NCBI RefSeq assembly: GCF_002261355.1
Contig: NZ_NEVU01000003.1
Span: 248,001-312,000, forward strand
DNA: 64,000 nucleotides
Reading direction: 5' to 3'
DNA from: Bordetella genomosp. 12
GTDB taxonomy: Bacteria; Pseudomonadota; Gammaproteobacteria; Burkholderiales; Burkholderiaceae_B
Each line of letters opens with the position of its first letter. The first letter of the stretch is position 1. The translations under genes were made by a program, and so were the position numbers. The notes below the pieces were generated by a model. That model searched no databases, was not told where the DNA came from, and saw nothing but the letters and a program-made list of their open reading frames with translations. Below are positions 44,415 to 53,325 of this stretch, one piece after another.

Positions 44415-45815
44415 ATGCCTTTGCACGCCAAAGACGCCATCCGCGCAGACCTCCTCGATGACGTCTACGCATCGACCGATCTCTCGGTCGCGATGCCCAA
44501 GTACAAGTTTCCGGAAGACGAACACGCCGCGCGCCATGCTTACCAGGTGGTGCATGACGAGCTGATGCTCGACGGAAATTCGCGTCAGAACCTCGCGACG
44601 TTCTGCCAGACGTGGGTGGACGAAGAAATCCACAAGCTGATGGATGAGTGCATCGACAAGAACATGATCGACAAGGATGAGTATCCGCAAACGGCCGAGA
44701 TCGAGGCCCGCTGCGTACACATGCTTGCCGACCTTTGGCACTCGCCCGATGCGACCAACACCCTGGGTTGCTCGACGACCGGCTCGTCCGAAGCCGCCAT
44801 GCTTGGCGGCCTGGCCCTGAAGTGGGCATGGCGCAAAAAGCGCGCCGCCGCCGGCCTGTCCACCGACAAGCCCAACCTGATCTGCGGTCCGGTCCAGATT
44901 TGCTGGCACAAGTTTGCCCGCTACTTCGACGTCGAACTGCGCGAAATCCCGATGGAACATGGCCGCCTGACCATGACCGCCGAGGAAGTGCTCAAGCGGG
45001 TCGACGAAAACACCATCGGCGTGGTGCCGACGCTGGGCGTCACCTTCACTTGCAACTACGAGCCGGTCAAGGAAGTCAGCGACGCGCTGGACAAGCTGCA
45101 GAAAGAAAAGGGCCTGGATATCCCCATCCACGTCGACGGCGCCAGCGGCGGCTTCCTGGCCCCCTTCTGCGCTCCGGATCTGCTGTGGGACTTCCGCCTG
45201 CCGCGCGTGGTCTCGATCAACACTTCCGGCCACAAATTCGGCCTGGCTCCCCTGGGAGTGGGTTGGGTGGTCTGGCGTGACGCGGCCAACCTGCCGGAAG
45301 AACTGATCTTCAACGTGAACTACCTGGGCGGCAACATGCCCACGTTCGCGCTGAACTTCTCGCGCCCGGGCGGCCAGATCGTAGCGCAGTACTACAACTT
45401 CCTGCGTCTGGGCAAAGAGGGCTACACCCGCGTCCAAAGCGCATGCTACGACACCGCGCGCTATCTCTCCGAAGAGATCGCCAAGCTCGGCCCGTTCGAG
45501 ATCATTTTTGACGGCAGCCCCGACAAGGGCATTCCGGCACTGTGCTGGAAGATCAAGGATGGCCAGAAGCTGGGCTTTAACCTCTATGACCTCGCGGACC
45601 GGCTCCGCTCGCGTGGCTGGCAAGTGCCGGCCTACTCGATGCCCGCCAACCGTGAAGATCTCGTCGTGCAGCGCATCCTGGTGCGCCATGGCGTCAGCCG
45701 CGACCTCGCCTCGCTGCTGATCGAGGACTTCCGCCGTGCCTTGGATTACTTCGCCAAGCACCCGGTGTCCGTGCAGGGCACCGAGGACGAGTCGGGTTCG
45801 TTCAAGCACGCCTAA
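44415..45815 (+). CDS. gadB: Glutamate decarboxylase
   Basis: 466 residues from ATG 44415 (AAGGAT upstream), exactly the length of E. coli GadB. Matching segments are [40 protein letters not shown], and [11 protein letters not shown] with the PLP lysine K274. The C-terminal FKHA keeps the histidine (H465) that closes the active site at neutral pH in the E. coli enzyme. It converts glutamate to GABA and CO2, consuming a cytoplasmic proton, in cycle with GadC. Confidence 0.95.
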   Translation: MPLHAKDAIRADLLDDVYASTDLSVAMPKYKFPEDEHAARHAYQVVHDELMLDGNSRQNLATFCQTWVDEEIHKLMDECIDKNMIDKDEYPQTAEIEARCVHMLADLWHSPDATNTLGCSTTGSSEAAMLGGLALKWAWRKKRAAAGLSTDKPNLICGPVQICWHKFARYFDVELREIPMEHGRLTMTAEEVLKRVDENTIGVVPTLGVTFTCNYEPVKEVSDALDKLQKEKGLDIPIHVDGASGGFLAPFCAPDLLWDFRLPRVVSINTSGHKFGLAPLGVGWVVWRDAANLPEELIFNVNYLGGNMPTFALNFSRPGGQIVAQYYNFLRLGKEGYTRVQSACYDTARYLSEEIAKLGPFEIIFDGSPDKGIPALCWKIKDGQKLGFNLYDLADRLRSRGWQVPAYSMPANREDLVVQRILVRHGVSRDLASLLIEDFRRALDYFAKHPVSVQGTEDESGSFKHA

Positions 45816-45839
45816 GCCCGCCGCAGGGGTTGGCCGGCC

Positions 45840-45863
45840 ATCCGTAGCCTGTTACGTACGGAT
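45840..45863 (+). terminator. Possible terminator after gadB
   Basis: Seven-bp stem ATCCGTA / TACGGAT with a ten-base loop followed by only three Ts, 25 bases after the gadB stop. Weak. Confidence 0.4.
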
Positions 45864-45875
45864 TTCGTAGACGCT

Positions 45876-45887
45876 TACATTCGTGTA
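45876..45887. promoter_or_regulatory. Short palindrome upstream of the efflux operon
   Basis: TACA-TTCG-TGTA, 113 bases before the lipoprotein start. Short arms make this tentative; it may be an operator for an unseen efflux regulator. Confidence 0.25.
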
Positions 45888-45999
45888 CAGTCTGCGCAAG
45901 GCCAACCCCGCCAGCAAGTCAGCGCCGCCGAGTCTCTCGGCGGCCTTGTTTTCACTGCGCCACCTACGGCAAGACCATGGTTTTTCGGAGAGCACTGCT

Positions 46000-46290
46000 T
46001 TGAGGAAGTCGCAACGGCCTGCCGGCCACCGCGTGCTGGTTTTGCTCGCGGCTCTCCTGCCCTTTCTTGCGGGATGCAGTACCAGCCGCCCCCCTTACGT
46101 CGTCGTTTTCCACTCTTATTTCCCCTCGTGGATTCCCTGCGCCATCGGCGGATGCATCGCCGCCGTACTGCTGCGCGTCATCCTGGTCCGCCGTGGGCTG
46201 GATGAGTACCTGCCCTTGCATCTACTGACCTATCTGGCCTTTGCCGCCGCGGTCATGTTCATGCTTTCTCTGTTGATTTTCGCCCGCTGA
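46000..46290 (+). CDS. YtcA-like small inner-membrane lipoprotein
   Basis: 96 residues from a TTG start at 46000 (GGAG about eight bases upstream); the in-frame ATG at 45883 would put an unlikely 39-residue tail before the signal peptide. Signal LLAALLPFLAGC ends in a lipobox with Cys at about 25, followed by SYFPSWIPCAIGG and two membrane segments. E. coli YtcA, a ~91-residue protein next to mdtNOP, has the same plan, including the Y-PSW-CAI stretch. It ends one base before the mdtN-like ATG. Function unknown. Confidence 0.75.
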   Translation: MRKSQRPAGHRVLVLLAALLPFLAGCSTSRPPYVVVFHSYFPSWIPCAIGGCIAAVLLRVILVRRGLDEYLPLHLLTYLAFAAAVMFMLSLLIFAR

Positions 46291-46291
46291 C

Positions 46292-47344
46292 ATGCCGCCC
46301 GCCCCTACCGAACACGGCCACAGCCGCCGCTTCGCCGTCTTGCTCATGCTGGTTTGCCTTGCCCTGGCCATCGGCCTGGGCTGGGCGTATTTCGCCCGCA
46401 TCGCCGCCCGCCCGCTGTCCGAGGAAGCGGTCATCACGGCCAATGTCGCGCGCATGGCGCCCTCGGTGCCCGGACGCCTGGACCAGCTCTCGGTGCACGA
46501 GAACGACGCCGTCAAGAAGGGTCAGCTGCTCTTTACCATTGACCCGGAGTTCTATCGCCTGCAGCTCGAGCAGGCGCGCGCCGGAGTGCAGGCCGCCGAG
46601 GCGGCATTGTCCACCCGCCGCCGTTCCGTGTCGGCCGAAACGTCCAATGCCGCGATCGCGGCCGAACAGGTCGAGCGCGCCAGGATCAACCTCGCGCAGA
46701 CCAGCAGCACCCTGCAGCGCCTGCTCGGCTTGCAGCCCAAGGGTTACGTCACGACCCAGCAAGTCGAAGATGCCCGCACCCTGAAGCGCAACGCCGAAAC
46801 GAGTCTGAAAGAGGCGCTGGCCCAGCAGGAAGCCGCCAAGTCCCTGGTCGGGGATACCGAAGGCGCGCAAGCCCTGGTCTCCGAGGCCCACGCGCGCCTG
46901 GCCATCGCCCAGCGCCAACTCAACGACACCGAGGTCCGCGCTCCCAATGACGGTCGCGTGGCGGGCATGTCCGCGGCCAACGGCAATTACTTCCTGCCGG
47001 GTCAATCGGCGTTCTCCCTCATAGACACCACCCGCTGGTGGGCCTCGGCTACCTTCCTGGAAACCGAGCTCGACGCCATCAAGCCCGGCACCTGCGCGCG
47101 CGTGTATGTCGCCCAGGATCGCTCACGCCCGATTTCCGGCGTCGTGGACTCGATGGGATGGGGGGTCGCCTCCGAAGACCTGATTCCGATTCCGCGCAGC
47201 CTGCCCTATGTGCCCAAGAGCCTGAACTGGGTGCGCGTCGGGCAGCGCTTTCCGGTGCGCATCCTGCTGAAAGATCCCCCCGCCGAATTGATGCGCATGG
47301 GAGCCTCCGCGACCGTCATCATCAATCCCGATGAAAAGTGCTGA
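46292..47344 (+). CDS. mdtN: HlyD-type membrane-fusion protein, MdtN-like
   Basis: 350 residues. One N-terminal membrane anchor (about 12-32), a barrel-sandwich half motif with VARMAPSVPGRLDQLSVHENDAVKKG, a coiled-coil hairpin (about 90-195), and the second half with VRAPNDGRVAG. This is the periplasmic adaptor of a tripartite efflux pump. Its 3' end overlaps the next gene by 14 bases. The gene order YtcA-like, adaptor, FUSC permease, outer-membrane factor matches E. coli ytcA-mdtNOP, though the reading order differs. Confidence 0.88.
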   Translation: MPPAPTEHGHSRRFAVLLMLVCLALAIGLGWAYFARIAARPLSEEAVITANVARMAPSVPGRLDQLSVHENDAVKKGQLLFTIDPEFYRLQLEQARAGVQAAEAALSTRRRSVSAETSNAAIAAEQVERARINLAQTSSTLQRLLGLQPKGYVTTQQVEDARTLKRNAETSLKEALAQQEAAKSLVGDTEGAQALVSEAHARLAIAQRQLNDTEVRAPNDGRVAGMSAANGNYFLPGQSAFSLIDTTRWWASATFLETELDAIKPGTCARVYVAQDRSRPISGVVDSMGWGVASEDLIPIPRSLPYVPKSLNWVRVGQRFPVRILLKDPPAELMRMGASATVIINPDEKC

Positions 47345-49205
47345 ATCCTGGGGCGATTTTCTGCGCCTGGCATGTCATGACCTGATCGACCCGTTTGCGG
47401 GACGTTTCGCTCAGGCCTGGCGGATCGCGCTGACCTGCGCCCTGACCACGATGATGGCGGCCGTCTACGGCATCCCCGAAGCGGCCATCAGTTGCTACCT
47501 GATCTTCTTCGTCATGAAGCCGGATGCCGCCGAAAGCTCCATCCTGGCGATCGCCCTGACCGTCCTGGTGGCGATCGTGGTCGTGCTGATGTTTCTGATC
47601 ACGCAATGGACGATAGACACGCCAGCGCTGCGCATCCTGGCCATTGCCGCCACCTCCCTGCCCCTGCTCTACCTCGGCTCGGCCAGCAAGCTGGGCGAGC
47701 TGGGCGGCATCATCGCGCTGGTGCTGGCCTTTGTCCTGACGCTGCTGGATTACGTGCCCGTGGGCGAAGCCGCCACGCGCGGGATTCTCTATGCCTGGCT
47801 GATGGCCACCATGCCCATGGCCTGCGTCCTGTCTGTCAGCCTCACCATCGGCCGCCGTCCCCTGACCCAGTTGCGCGCCACGCTCCGCGAACGCTTGTCC
47901 GCCTGCGCGGACGCCCTGGAGCACCCCGCGGCGGCGACCCGCCTGCAAGAACAGATCGGCGCCGGCCAGGAAATCCCCCTCAAGCAGTTGTCGATGACCA
48001 AACTGCTGGCCTTGGCTCCCCGCGCCGAGCTGCGCCGCGTGGCCCGCGGCCTGCTGGAAAGTTATCGCATCGCCTCGGCCATCCTCTTGCTGCCGCCGGA
48101 TCTGCCCGCCGACGAGCGCACCCGCCTGGCGCAGGCGCTGCGTGAGGCGGCAGCCGCCTTCGGGCGCGGGCAAGCGGCGCCCGCGCCGGCAGCGGGCAGC
48201 ACCTCGGATAGCCTGGCACGAATCCACCATGCGCTGCAGCAGATGGCCGGCACGCCCGCCGACTACCCTGCCCCGGCCAAGGGTGATCCTTTCATGCGCG
48301 CGGATGCGGTGAGCAACCCCATCCATGTGCGCTACGCCATCAAGACGACCGCCGCGGCCATCCTCTGCTATCTGGCCTATACCGCCGTGCAATGGCAAGG
48401 CATCCACACCGCCATGATCACCTGCTATGTCGCGGCGCTGGGTTCGGTGGCCGAAACCACGCACAAACTGGTGCTGCGCATTACCGGTTGCCTGATCGGC
48501 GCGGCGCTGGGCATAGGCTCCATCGTTTTTCTGATGCCGCACATGACCTCCGTGGGCTCCATCATGCTGCTGGTGTTCTTCGGCACGCTGCTGTCGGCCT
48601 GGGTGGCCGTGGGCAATGACCGCGTCTCCTATGCTGGGGTGCAGATCGCGCTGGCCTTTCTGCTGACCGTGCTGCAAGGCTCGGGCCCGACCTTCGACAT
48701 GGATACGGCGCGCGACCGTATCGTCGGCGTCCTGTTGGGCAATGTGGTGCTGTTCATCATGTTTACCCAGTTCTGGCCGGTCAGCGTGCTGACCCGCGGC
48801 TGGGACACGGTACGTCAGGCGCTGGCCCATCTCGCGCTGATGGCCGCGCCGGCCCGTGCCGACAATGTCCAACAGACCCGCGACATCTGCGTGCAGGAAG
48901 CCTCCAAAGTCGCCGCGGCGCTCGATCAGACACGGCAGTCCCTGGGATATGCCCGCTTCGAGGTCTATCGGCACCGCCCGACGGACGCCGTCATGGCGCA
49001 AATCGAGGACATCTGCGAGTCCGTCGAGCAGGCCAGCCTGCAGTTGTTACTGGCGCCGCCGGCAGATGACAGCGCCGCGCAACGGCTGCATCATTTGAGT
49101 TCCGGCGACCTCAAACCCGCTCCGGCCCCGGCCAGCGCGCCTGCCACCGGCCCTCGCCTGGACCAATCCATTCACCATCTTGAGACGCTCATCGATGTTC
49201 GCTGA
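47331..49205 (+). CDS. mdtO: FUSC-family efflux permease, MdtO-like
   Basis: 624 residues. Two hydrophobic blocks of about five to six helices each (about 20-165 and 345-485) are separated by a soluble Ala-rich domain, the plan of aromatic-acid exporter/FUSC proteins such as AaeB and MdtO. It starts within the mdtN-like gene and its end overlaps the outer-membrane-factor start by 11 bases. Likely exports aromatic or amphiphilic compounds through the downstream channel. Confidence 0.87.
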   Translation: MKSAESWGDFLRLACHDLIDPFAGRFAQAWRIALTCALTTMMAAVYGIPEAAISCYLIFFVMKPDAAESSILAIALTVLVAIVVVLMFLITQWTIDTPALRILAIAATSLPLLYLGSASKLGELGGIIALVLAFVLTLLDYVPVGEAATRGILYAWLMATMPMACVLSVSLTIGRRPLTQLRATLRERLSACADALEHPAAATRLQEQIGAGQEIPLKQLSMTKLLALAPRAELRRVARGLLESYRIASAILLLPPDLPADERTRLAQALREAAAAFGRGQAAPAPAAGSTSDSLARIHHALQQMAGTPADYPAPAKGDPFMRADAVSNPIHVRYAIKTTAAAILCYLAYTAVQWQGIHTAMITCYVAALGSVAETTHKLVLRITGCLIGAALGIGSIVFLMPHMTSVGSIMLLVFFGTLLSAWVAVGNDRVSYAGVQIALAFLLTVLQGSGPTFDMDTARDRIVGVLLGNVVLFIMFTQFWPVSVLTRGWDTVRQALAHLALMAAPARADNVQQTRDICVQEASKVAAALDQTRQSLGYARFEVYRHRPTDAVMAQIEDICESVEQASLQLLLAPPADDSAAQRLHHLSSGDLKPAPAPASAPATGPRLDQSIHHLETLIDVR

Positions 49206-50706
49206 CCGGTCGCCATCCGCCCCTGCACGTTGGGCCGCACTGTTCAGCTGCGCCCTGTTGACCGCCTGCGCCAGCGGCGTGGACCATGCGCCGCCGTCGG
49301 CCGGACGGGCCTGGGAGGCCCCGCCGCCCCCGGCCGGCTGGCGCACCCTCGCCGTGCAAGGCCCGGCGGCGGCCGCCACGCCGATCGATGCCGAGCAGGA
49401 ATACAACCTGGCCGCGCTCATCGATCTGGCTCAACGCAACAATCCGGCCACCCGCTTGGCCTGGAACCAGGCCCGGCAAGCCGCCTCGGCGGTCGGTCTG
49501 GCCGAGTCGACCTATCTGCCGCGCTTGTCGGCCAGTGTCATCACCGGCCGCCTGGCGCTGGACAGGCGCTACCAGGAAGTGCTGGGTTACCGGCCCGAAC
49601 TGAAATCCAATATCAGCGGCACCGACCCCATCCTCACCATGGAGTGGCTGCTGTTCGATTTCGGCATGCGCTCGGCCGCCAGCCAGGCGGCTCAGAATCT
49701 CTCCCTGGGCGCCAACTATCTGTTCAACGCCGCGCACCAGAAACTGATCTTCGACGTCAGCCGCACTTATTATGAGTATGGCGCGGCGCGCCAGCGCACC
49801 CGCATCAGCACCGCCATGCTCAAGAACAGCCAGGATGTGCTCGAAGCCGTGCTGGCCAAACGCAAAAGCGGCCTGGCCACCACCGTCGAAGAAGCCCAGG
49901 CCAGGCAGCTCGTGGCTCAGGCGCGCCTGCAATCGACCCGCAGTGCCGGCATGGAACGCAATGCCTACCAGGCCCTGCTCGACACCTTGAGCCTGGGTCC
50001 GGGCACTGCCTTGCGCATTGCCGACAGCACCAAGGCAGCGCTGCCCTCGCACGAGCAACTGCCCTCGGCCAGCGTGTTGCAACAAGCCCTGGCCGACCGG
50101 CCCGACATCATGGCCAGCATCGCCGCCCTGAAAGCCGCCGAAAACGCGGTGGACGTCGCCGACGCCGACTTTCTGCCCAAGGTCTATATGGCAGGGTTCT
50201 ATATGGGTAACCATAATGACCTGTCCATCGGGCCGGCATCCGGCCTGACCAGCAGCGGCGCCACCCGCGGCATCCTGTTGGGCGTCACCATGCCGCTGTA
50301 TGACGGCGGCATGCGCAGCTCCCGGCTGCACGACGCCAAGTCCCGCGTCCAGGCCGCCCAGGCCGGGCTGGAGAAACTGCGCAACGCGGCCATGAGCGAA
50401 ATCGTCGTGGCCAGCAATCTGCTCGATACGTCGCTGGAATCCTATGACGCCGCCACCTCGCTGGTGGACACGTCCAAAACCACCTATGACGCGGCCTTCG
50501 AGGCCTACCGCCTGGGCATGGGCACCGTCACCGTGGCGACCGAAGCCGCCAACGGGCTGCTCACGGCCAGGCTGGCCCGCAACGATGCCCACGCCGCGGC
50601 GCAGGTCGCCGCGGTCTCTCTGGCCTTTGCCCTGGGCAGGCTCGACACCGTCATATCCCACCCCGCCGCTGAGCCGGCGAGCGCAGGCGCAGGAGCCCCG
50701 CGATGA
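49195..50706 (+). CDS. mdtP: Outer-membrane efflux lipoprotein, TolC/NodT family, MdtP-like
   Basis: 503 residues from ATG 49195 with GAGAC upstream. Lipobox LLTAC at about residue 24, followed by a Pro/Ala-rich linker and two outer-membrane-efflux repeats (about 80-280 and 290-490) rich in amphipathic helices. It provides the outer-membrane duct for the two upstream proteins. Its stop overlaps the antiporter start. Confidence 0.88.
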   Translation: MFADRSPSAPARWAALFSCALLTACASGVDHAPPSAGRAWEAPPPPAGWRTLAVQGPAAAATPIDAEQEYNLAALIDLAQRNNPATRLAWNQARQAASAVGLAESTYLPRLSASVITGRLALDRRYQEVLGYRPELKSNISGTDPILTMEWLLFDFGMRSAASQAAQNLSLGANYLFNAAHQKLIFDVSRTYYEYGAARQRTRISTAMLKNSQDVLEAVLAKRKSGLATTVEEAQARQLVAQARLQSTRSAGMERNAYQALLDTLSLGPGTALRIADSTKAALPSHEQLPSASVLQQALADRPDIMASIAALKAAENAVDVADADFLPKVYMAGFYMGNHNDLSIGPASGLTSSGATRGILLGVTMPLYDGGMRSSRLHDAKSRVQAAQAGLEKLRNAAMSEIVVASNLLDTSLESYDAATSLVDTSKTTYDAAFEAYRLGMGTVTVATEAANGLLTARLARNDAHAAAQVAAVSLAFALGRLDTVISHPAAEPASAGAGAPR

Positions 50707-52346
50707 GCACTTTCTCCATCATCATGGCCATGCTGGTCGCTGTCGTTCTCAGCGGCGTGCTCGCCAAACTGTTGCCCTCGGCCATCCCGCTGCCCTTCAT
50801 CCAGATCGGGCTGGGCTTTGTCGTCGCCAGCGTGTTCCAGCGCGGGGTCCTGATCGAGCCGGATATTTTCTTTCTGCTTTTCCTGCCGCCGCTGCTGTTT
50901 CTCGACGGCTGGCGCGTCTCCAAGATCGCGGTGCTGCGAGAGGCCTCGTCCATCACGCAACTGGCTTTCGGGCTGGTCTTTCTCACGGTGCTGGGCGTGG
51001 GGTATTTCATCCACTGGATGATCCCGTCCATTCCCCTGCCGGTGGCGCTGGCCATTGCCGCCATCGTGTCGCCCACGGATCCGGTCGCGGTGGAAGCCAT
51101 CGCCAAGCGCGCGCCCATGCCCCGCCGCATGCTGGCCATCCTCGAGGGCGAATCGCTGTTCAATGACGCCAGCGGCCTGGTCGCCTTCCGTCTTGCGGTC
51201 GCCGTGGCGCTGACCGGCAGTTTCTCCCTGACCAACGCCGCGCTGAGCTTTCTCTGGCTCACCTTTGCCGGCGTGGGCATCGGCGCGGGCCTGACCCTGG
51301 CCCTGATGCGGGCACGCTCGGTCTTCTCGCGCCGCTTCGGGTTCGAACCGCGCACCGACGTCCTGCTGAGCCTGTTGCTGCCCTTCTTCGTCTACCTGGT
51401 GGCCGAGCATGCCGGCGCCTCCGGCATTCTGGCCGCGGTCACGGCGGGCATCACCATGAGCTACGCCGAAATGTCTGGCCGGCAGTCGGCCGCCACCCGG
51501 GTCGAGCGCGCCACCGTCTGGAACATGATTCAGTTCACGCTCAATGGCATGATGTTCGTGCTGCTGGGCGAGCAGTTCCCGACCATTCTGTCCAATCTGT
51601 CCAGCGCCGCCACCGAAAGCGGCGAACAATCGCTGTATTGGCTGCCCTTCTACGGCCTGGCCATCTGCCTGGCGCTGATGATCGTGCGGCTGATCTGGGT
51701 ATCGATCTCGCTGAAGATCAGTGCCATCGTCGCGCGCCGCCGCGGCCATCCCGCCCGGCCGATCGGCATACGCCTCATCCTCGCCATGTCCGTGGCGGGC
51801 GTGCGGGGCGCCGTGACGCTGGCCGGCGTGATGACGCTGCCCTTTACCGTGGGCGACGGGATTCCCTTCCCGGCGCGCGACCTGGCGATCAGCCTGTCGG
51901 CCATGGTCATCATCTTTTCCCTGCTGCTGGCCAGCGCCGCTCTGCCCGCCCTGCTGCATGGGCTGCATTTCCCGCCCAATAGCCGCTTGCAACAGGAACG
52001 CGCACTGGCACAGGAAACGATACTCAAGGCGGCGCTGGATAGTCTGCCGCTGGCCGTCAAGCGGCATGTGGATGCCCGGCCGGACGACGCCCCCCTCTAT
52101 ACCAAGATTTCGGAAGACGTGGCGGCCAATCTGCGGCATCAGGCCGGCCAGGGCATAGAAACCCACACGGACGAAGATCTGGCCAAGCTGCAGGGCATCG
52201 AGCGCGAATTGCGTCTCGAAGCCATCGACGCCTCGCGGCACGCCGTGTACCAGCTGGCCAGAACCCACCGCATCTCGGATGCGCTGGCCCGCAACGAAGT
52301 CCTGCAACTCGATCTGCAGGAAGCCCGCCTGCGCGGCAACGACTGA
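50703..52346 (+). CDS. CPA1-family Na+(K+)/H+ antiporter
   Basis: 547 residues. About twelve membrane helices in the first 420, with PPLLFLDGWR, SPTDPVAVEAI and EGESLFNDASGLVAFRLAVA, the ion-binding ND region of the NhaP/CPA1 type. A soluble, charged C-terminal tail (about 425-547) probably regulates it. It begins with an ATGA overlap on the efflux gene, so pH or sodium homeostasis is co-expressed with the pump, next to an acid-resistance island. Confidence 0.88.
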   Translation: MSTFSIIMAMLVAVVLSGVLAKLLPSAIPLPFIQIGLGFVVASVFQRGVLIEPDIFFLLFLPPLLFLDGWRVSKIAVLREASSITQLAFGLVFLTVLGVGYFIHWMIPSIPLPVALAIAAIVSPTDPVAVEAIAKRAPMPRRMLAILEGESLFNDASGLVAFRLAVAVALTGSFSLTNAALSFLWLTFAGVGIGAGLTLALMRARSVFSRRFGFEPRTDVLLSLLLPFFVYLVAEHAGASGILAAVTAGITMSYAEMSGRQSAATRVERATVWNMIQFTLNGMMFVLLGEQFPTILSNLSSAATESGEQSLYWLPFYGLAICLALMIVRLIWVSISLKISAIVARRRGHPARPIGIRLILAMSVAGVRGAVTLAGVMTLPFTVGDGIPFPARDLAISLSAMVIIFSLLLASAALPALLHGLHFPPNSRLQQERALAQETILKAALDSLPLAVKRHVDARPDDAPLYTKISEDVAANLRHQAGQGIETHTDEDLAKLQGIERELRLEAIDASRHAVYQLARTHRISDALARNEVLQLDLQEARLRGND

Positions 52347-52360
52347 CATCCGCCGCGTCC

Positions 52361-52399
52361 AAGAACAAGGGCCGTGTCGTGGACACGGCCCTTGTTCTT
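52361..52399. terminator. Strong bidirectional terminator
   Basis: An 18-bp perfect stem with a three-base loop (GTG) lies between the convergent antiporter and SDR genes. The arm ends AAGAAC / GTTCTT give a short U-rich tail in both directions. Confidence 0.85.
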
Positions 52400-52450
52400 A
52401 CTGCCGGCGCGTCGCGCCCGCACCGGGGTCAGCCGAGGCTGCCGCCGATC

Positions 52451-53188
52451 TCAGACGTGCTGCCCACCATTGATGGGTATCTCTGCGCCATTGATATAGG
52501 CCGCGCCGGAGGTGCACAGGAAGTAAATCGTCGCGGCGACCTCTTCGGGCTTGCCCAGGCGGCGCAGGGGGATATCGCGTTGCACGATCTCGTCGGTGCC
52601 CGGCGAGAGAATCGAGGTATCGATTTCGCCGGGTGCGATTGCGTTGACGCGCACGCCATCGGGCGCGAATTCATGCGCCATTTCTCGCGTCAGGGCCATC
52701 AACGCGGCCTTGGACGCGGCGTACGCCGGCCCGGCGAAAGGATGCACGCGCGAACCCACGATGGAAGTCACATTGACCACGATGCCCTTGGCTGCCTTGA
52801 GCTCCGGGTACAGGCCTTTGGCGATCAAGGCGGTCGAAAACAGATTGACGTTGAACACGCGCAGCCAGGTCGCGTAGTCGCTTTGCAGCACACCCATGCG
52901 GGCGCCGCCCTCGGCCTTGGGCGAAATGGCCGCATTATTGACGATGGCGTCGAGTTTGCCGCCGTCCAGGCGCGAGCGTATCTCTTCGATGGCGCTCTCC
53001 ATCTGGTTCACGTCGGCCAGGTCCAGCTGAACGTGGTTGGCACGCCCCTCGGGCCAGGGGCAGTTGGCGTCGAAGGGCTGCCGCGACACCGTCAGGACTC
53101 GCCAGCCCGCGGAGCCGAAATGTTTGACGGTGGCGTGGCCTATCCCGCGGCTGGCGCCGGTAAGCAGCATGGTCTTGCGTACAGTCAT
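52451..53188 (-). CDS. Short-chain dehydrogenase/reductase
   Basis: 245 residues with cofactor loop TGASRGIGHATVKHFGSAG, NNAAI at the NAG position, TSIVGSRVHPF and catalytic YAASK, ending INGAEIPINGGQHV. It lies 137 bases after the Bug gene and may be the last member of the operon that starts at 58946, though a hairpin lies between. Confidence 0.88.
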   Translation of the reverse strand: MTVRKTMLLTGASRGIGHATVKHFGSAGWRVLTVSRQPFDANCPWPEGRANHVQLDLADVNQMESAIEEIRSRLDGGKLDAIVNNAAISPKAEGGARMGVLQSDYATWLRVFNVNLFSTALIAKGLYPELKAAKGIVVNVTSIVGSRVHPFAGPAYAASKAALMALTREMAHEFAPDGVRVNAIAPGEIDTSILSPGTDEIVQRDIPLRRLGKPEEVAATIYFLCTSGAAYINGAEIPINGGQHV

Positions 53189-53286
53189 CTTGAAACCTCC
53201 GGACTGGTGGTGTGGCGTTCGCCGTAAAACCGACGACAGCTCGGGGGCGTCGGATGGAGAAACGAGATAGTCATAAAGCCCGTGAC

Positions 53287-53318
53287 GTCATGCGCGGCGC
53301 GATGCCGCCGCGCATGAC
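53287..53318 (-). terminator. Hairpin after the Bug gene
   Basis: Twelve-bp perfect stem GTCATGCGCGGC / GCCGCGCATGAC with an eight-base loop, eight bases after the Bug stop on the minus strand and without a T-run. It may be a partial terminator before the SDR gene. Confidence 0.5.
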
Positions 53319-53325
53319 AGCCGCA

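Noticed and set aside
44400-45809. 469-codon minus-strand reading frame opposite gadB
   Set aside because: GadB is unambiguous on the plus strand; the antisense frame has no family features.
41012-45815. Recently transferred genomic island with mobile-element borders
   Set aside because: I see no integrase, insertion sequence, tRNA or flanking direct repeat around the acid-resistance genes.
47322-52349. Three long minus-strand frames opposite the efflux and antiporter genes (559, 490 and 614 codons)
   Set aside because: They are rich in Gln, His, Arg and Gly as expected of antisense readings, and the plus strand has clear, overlapping real genes.
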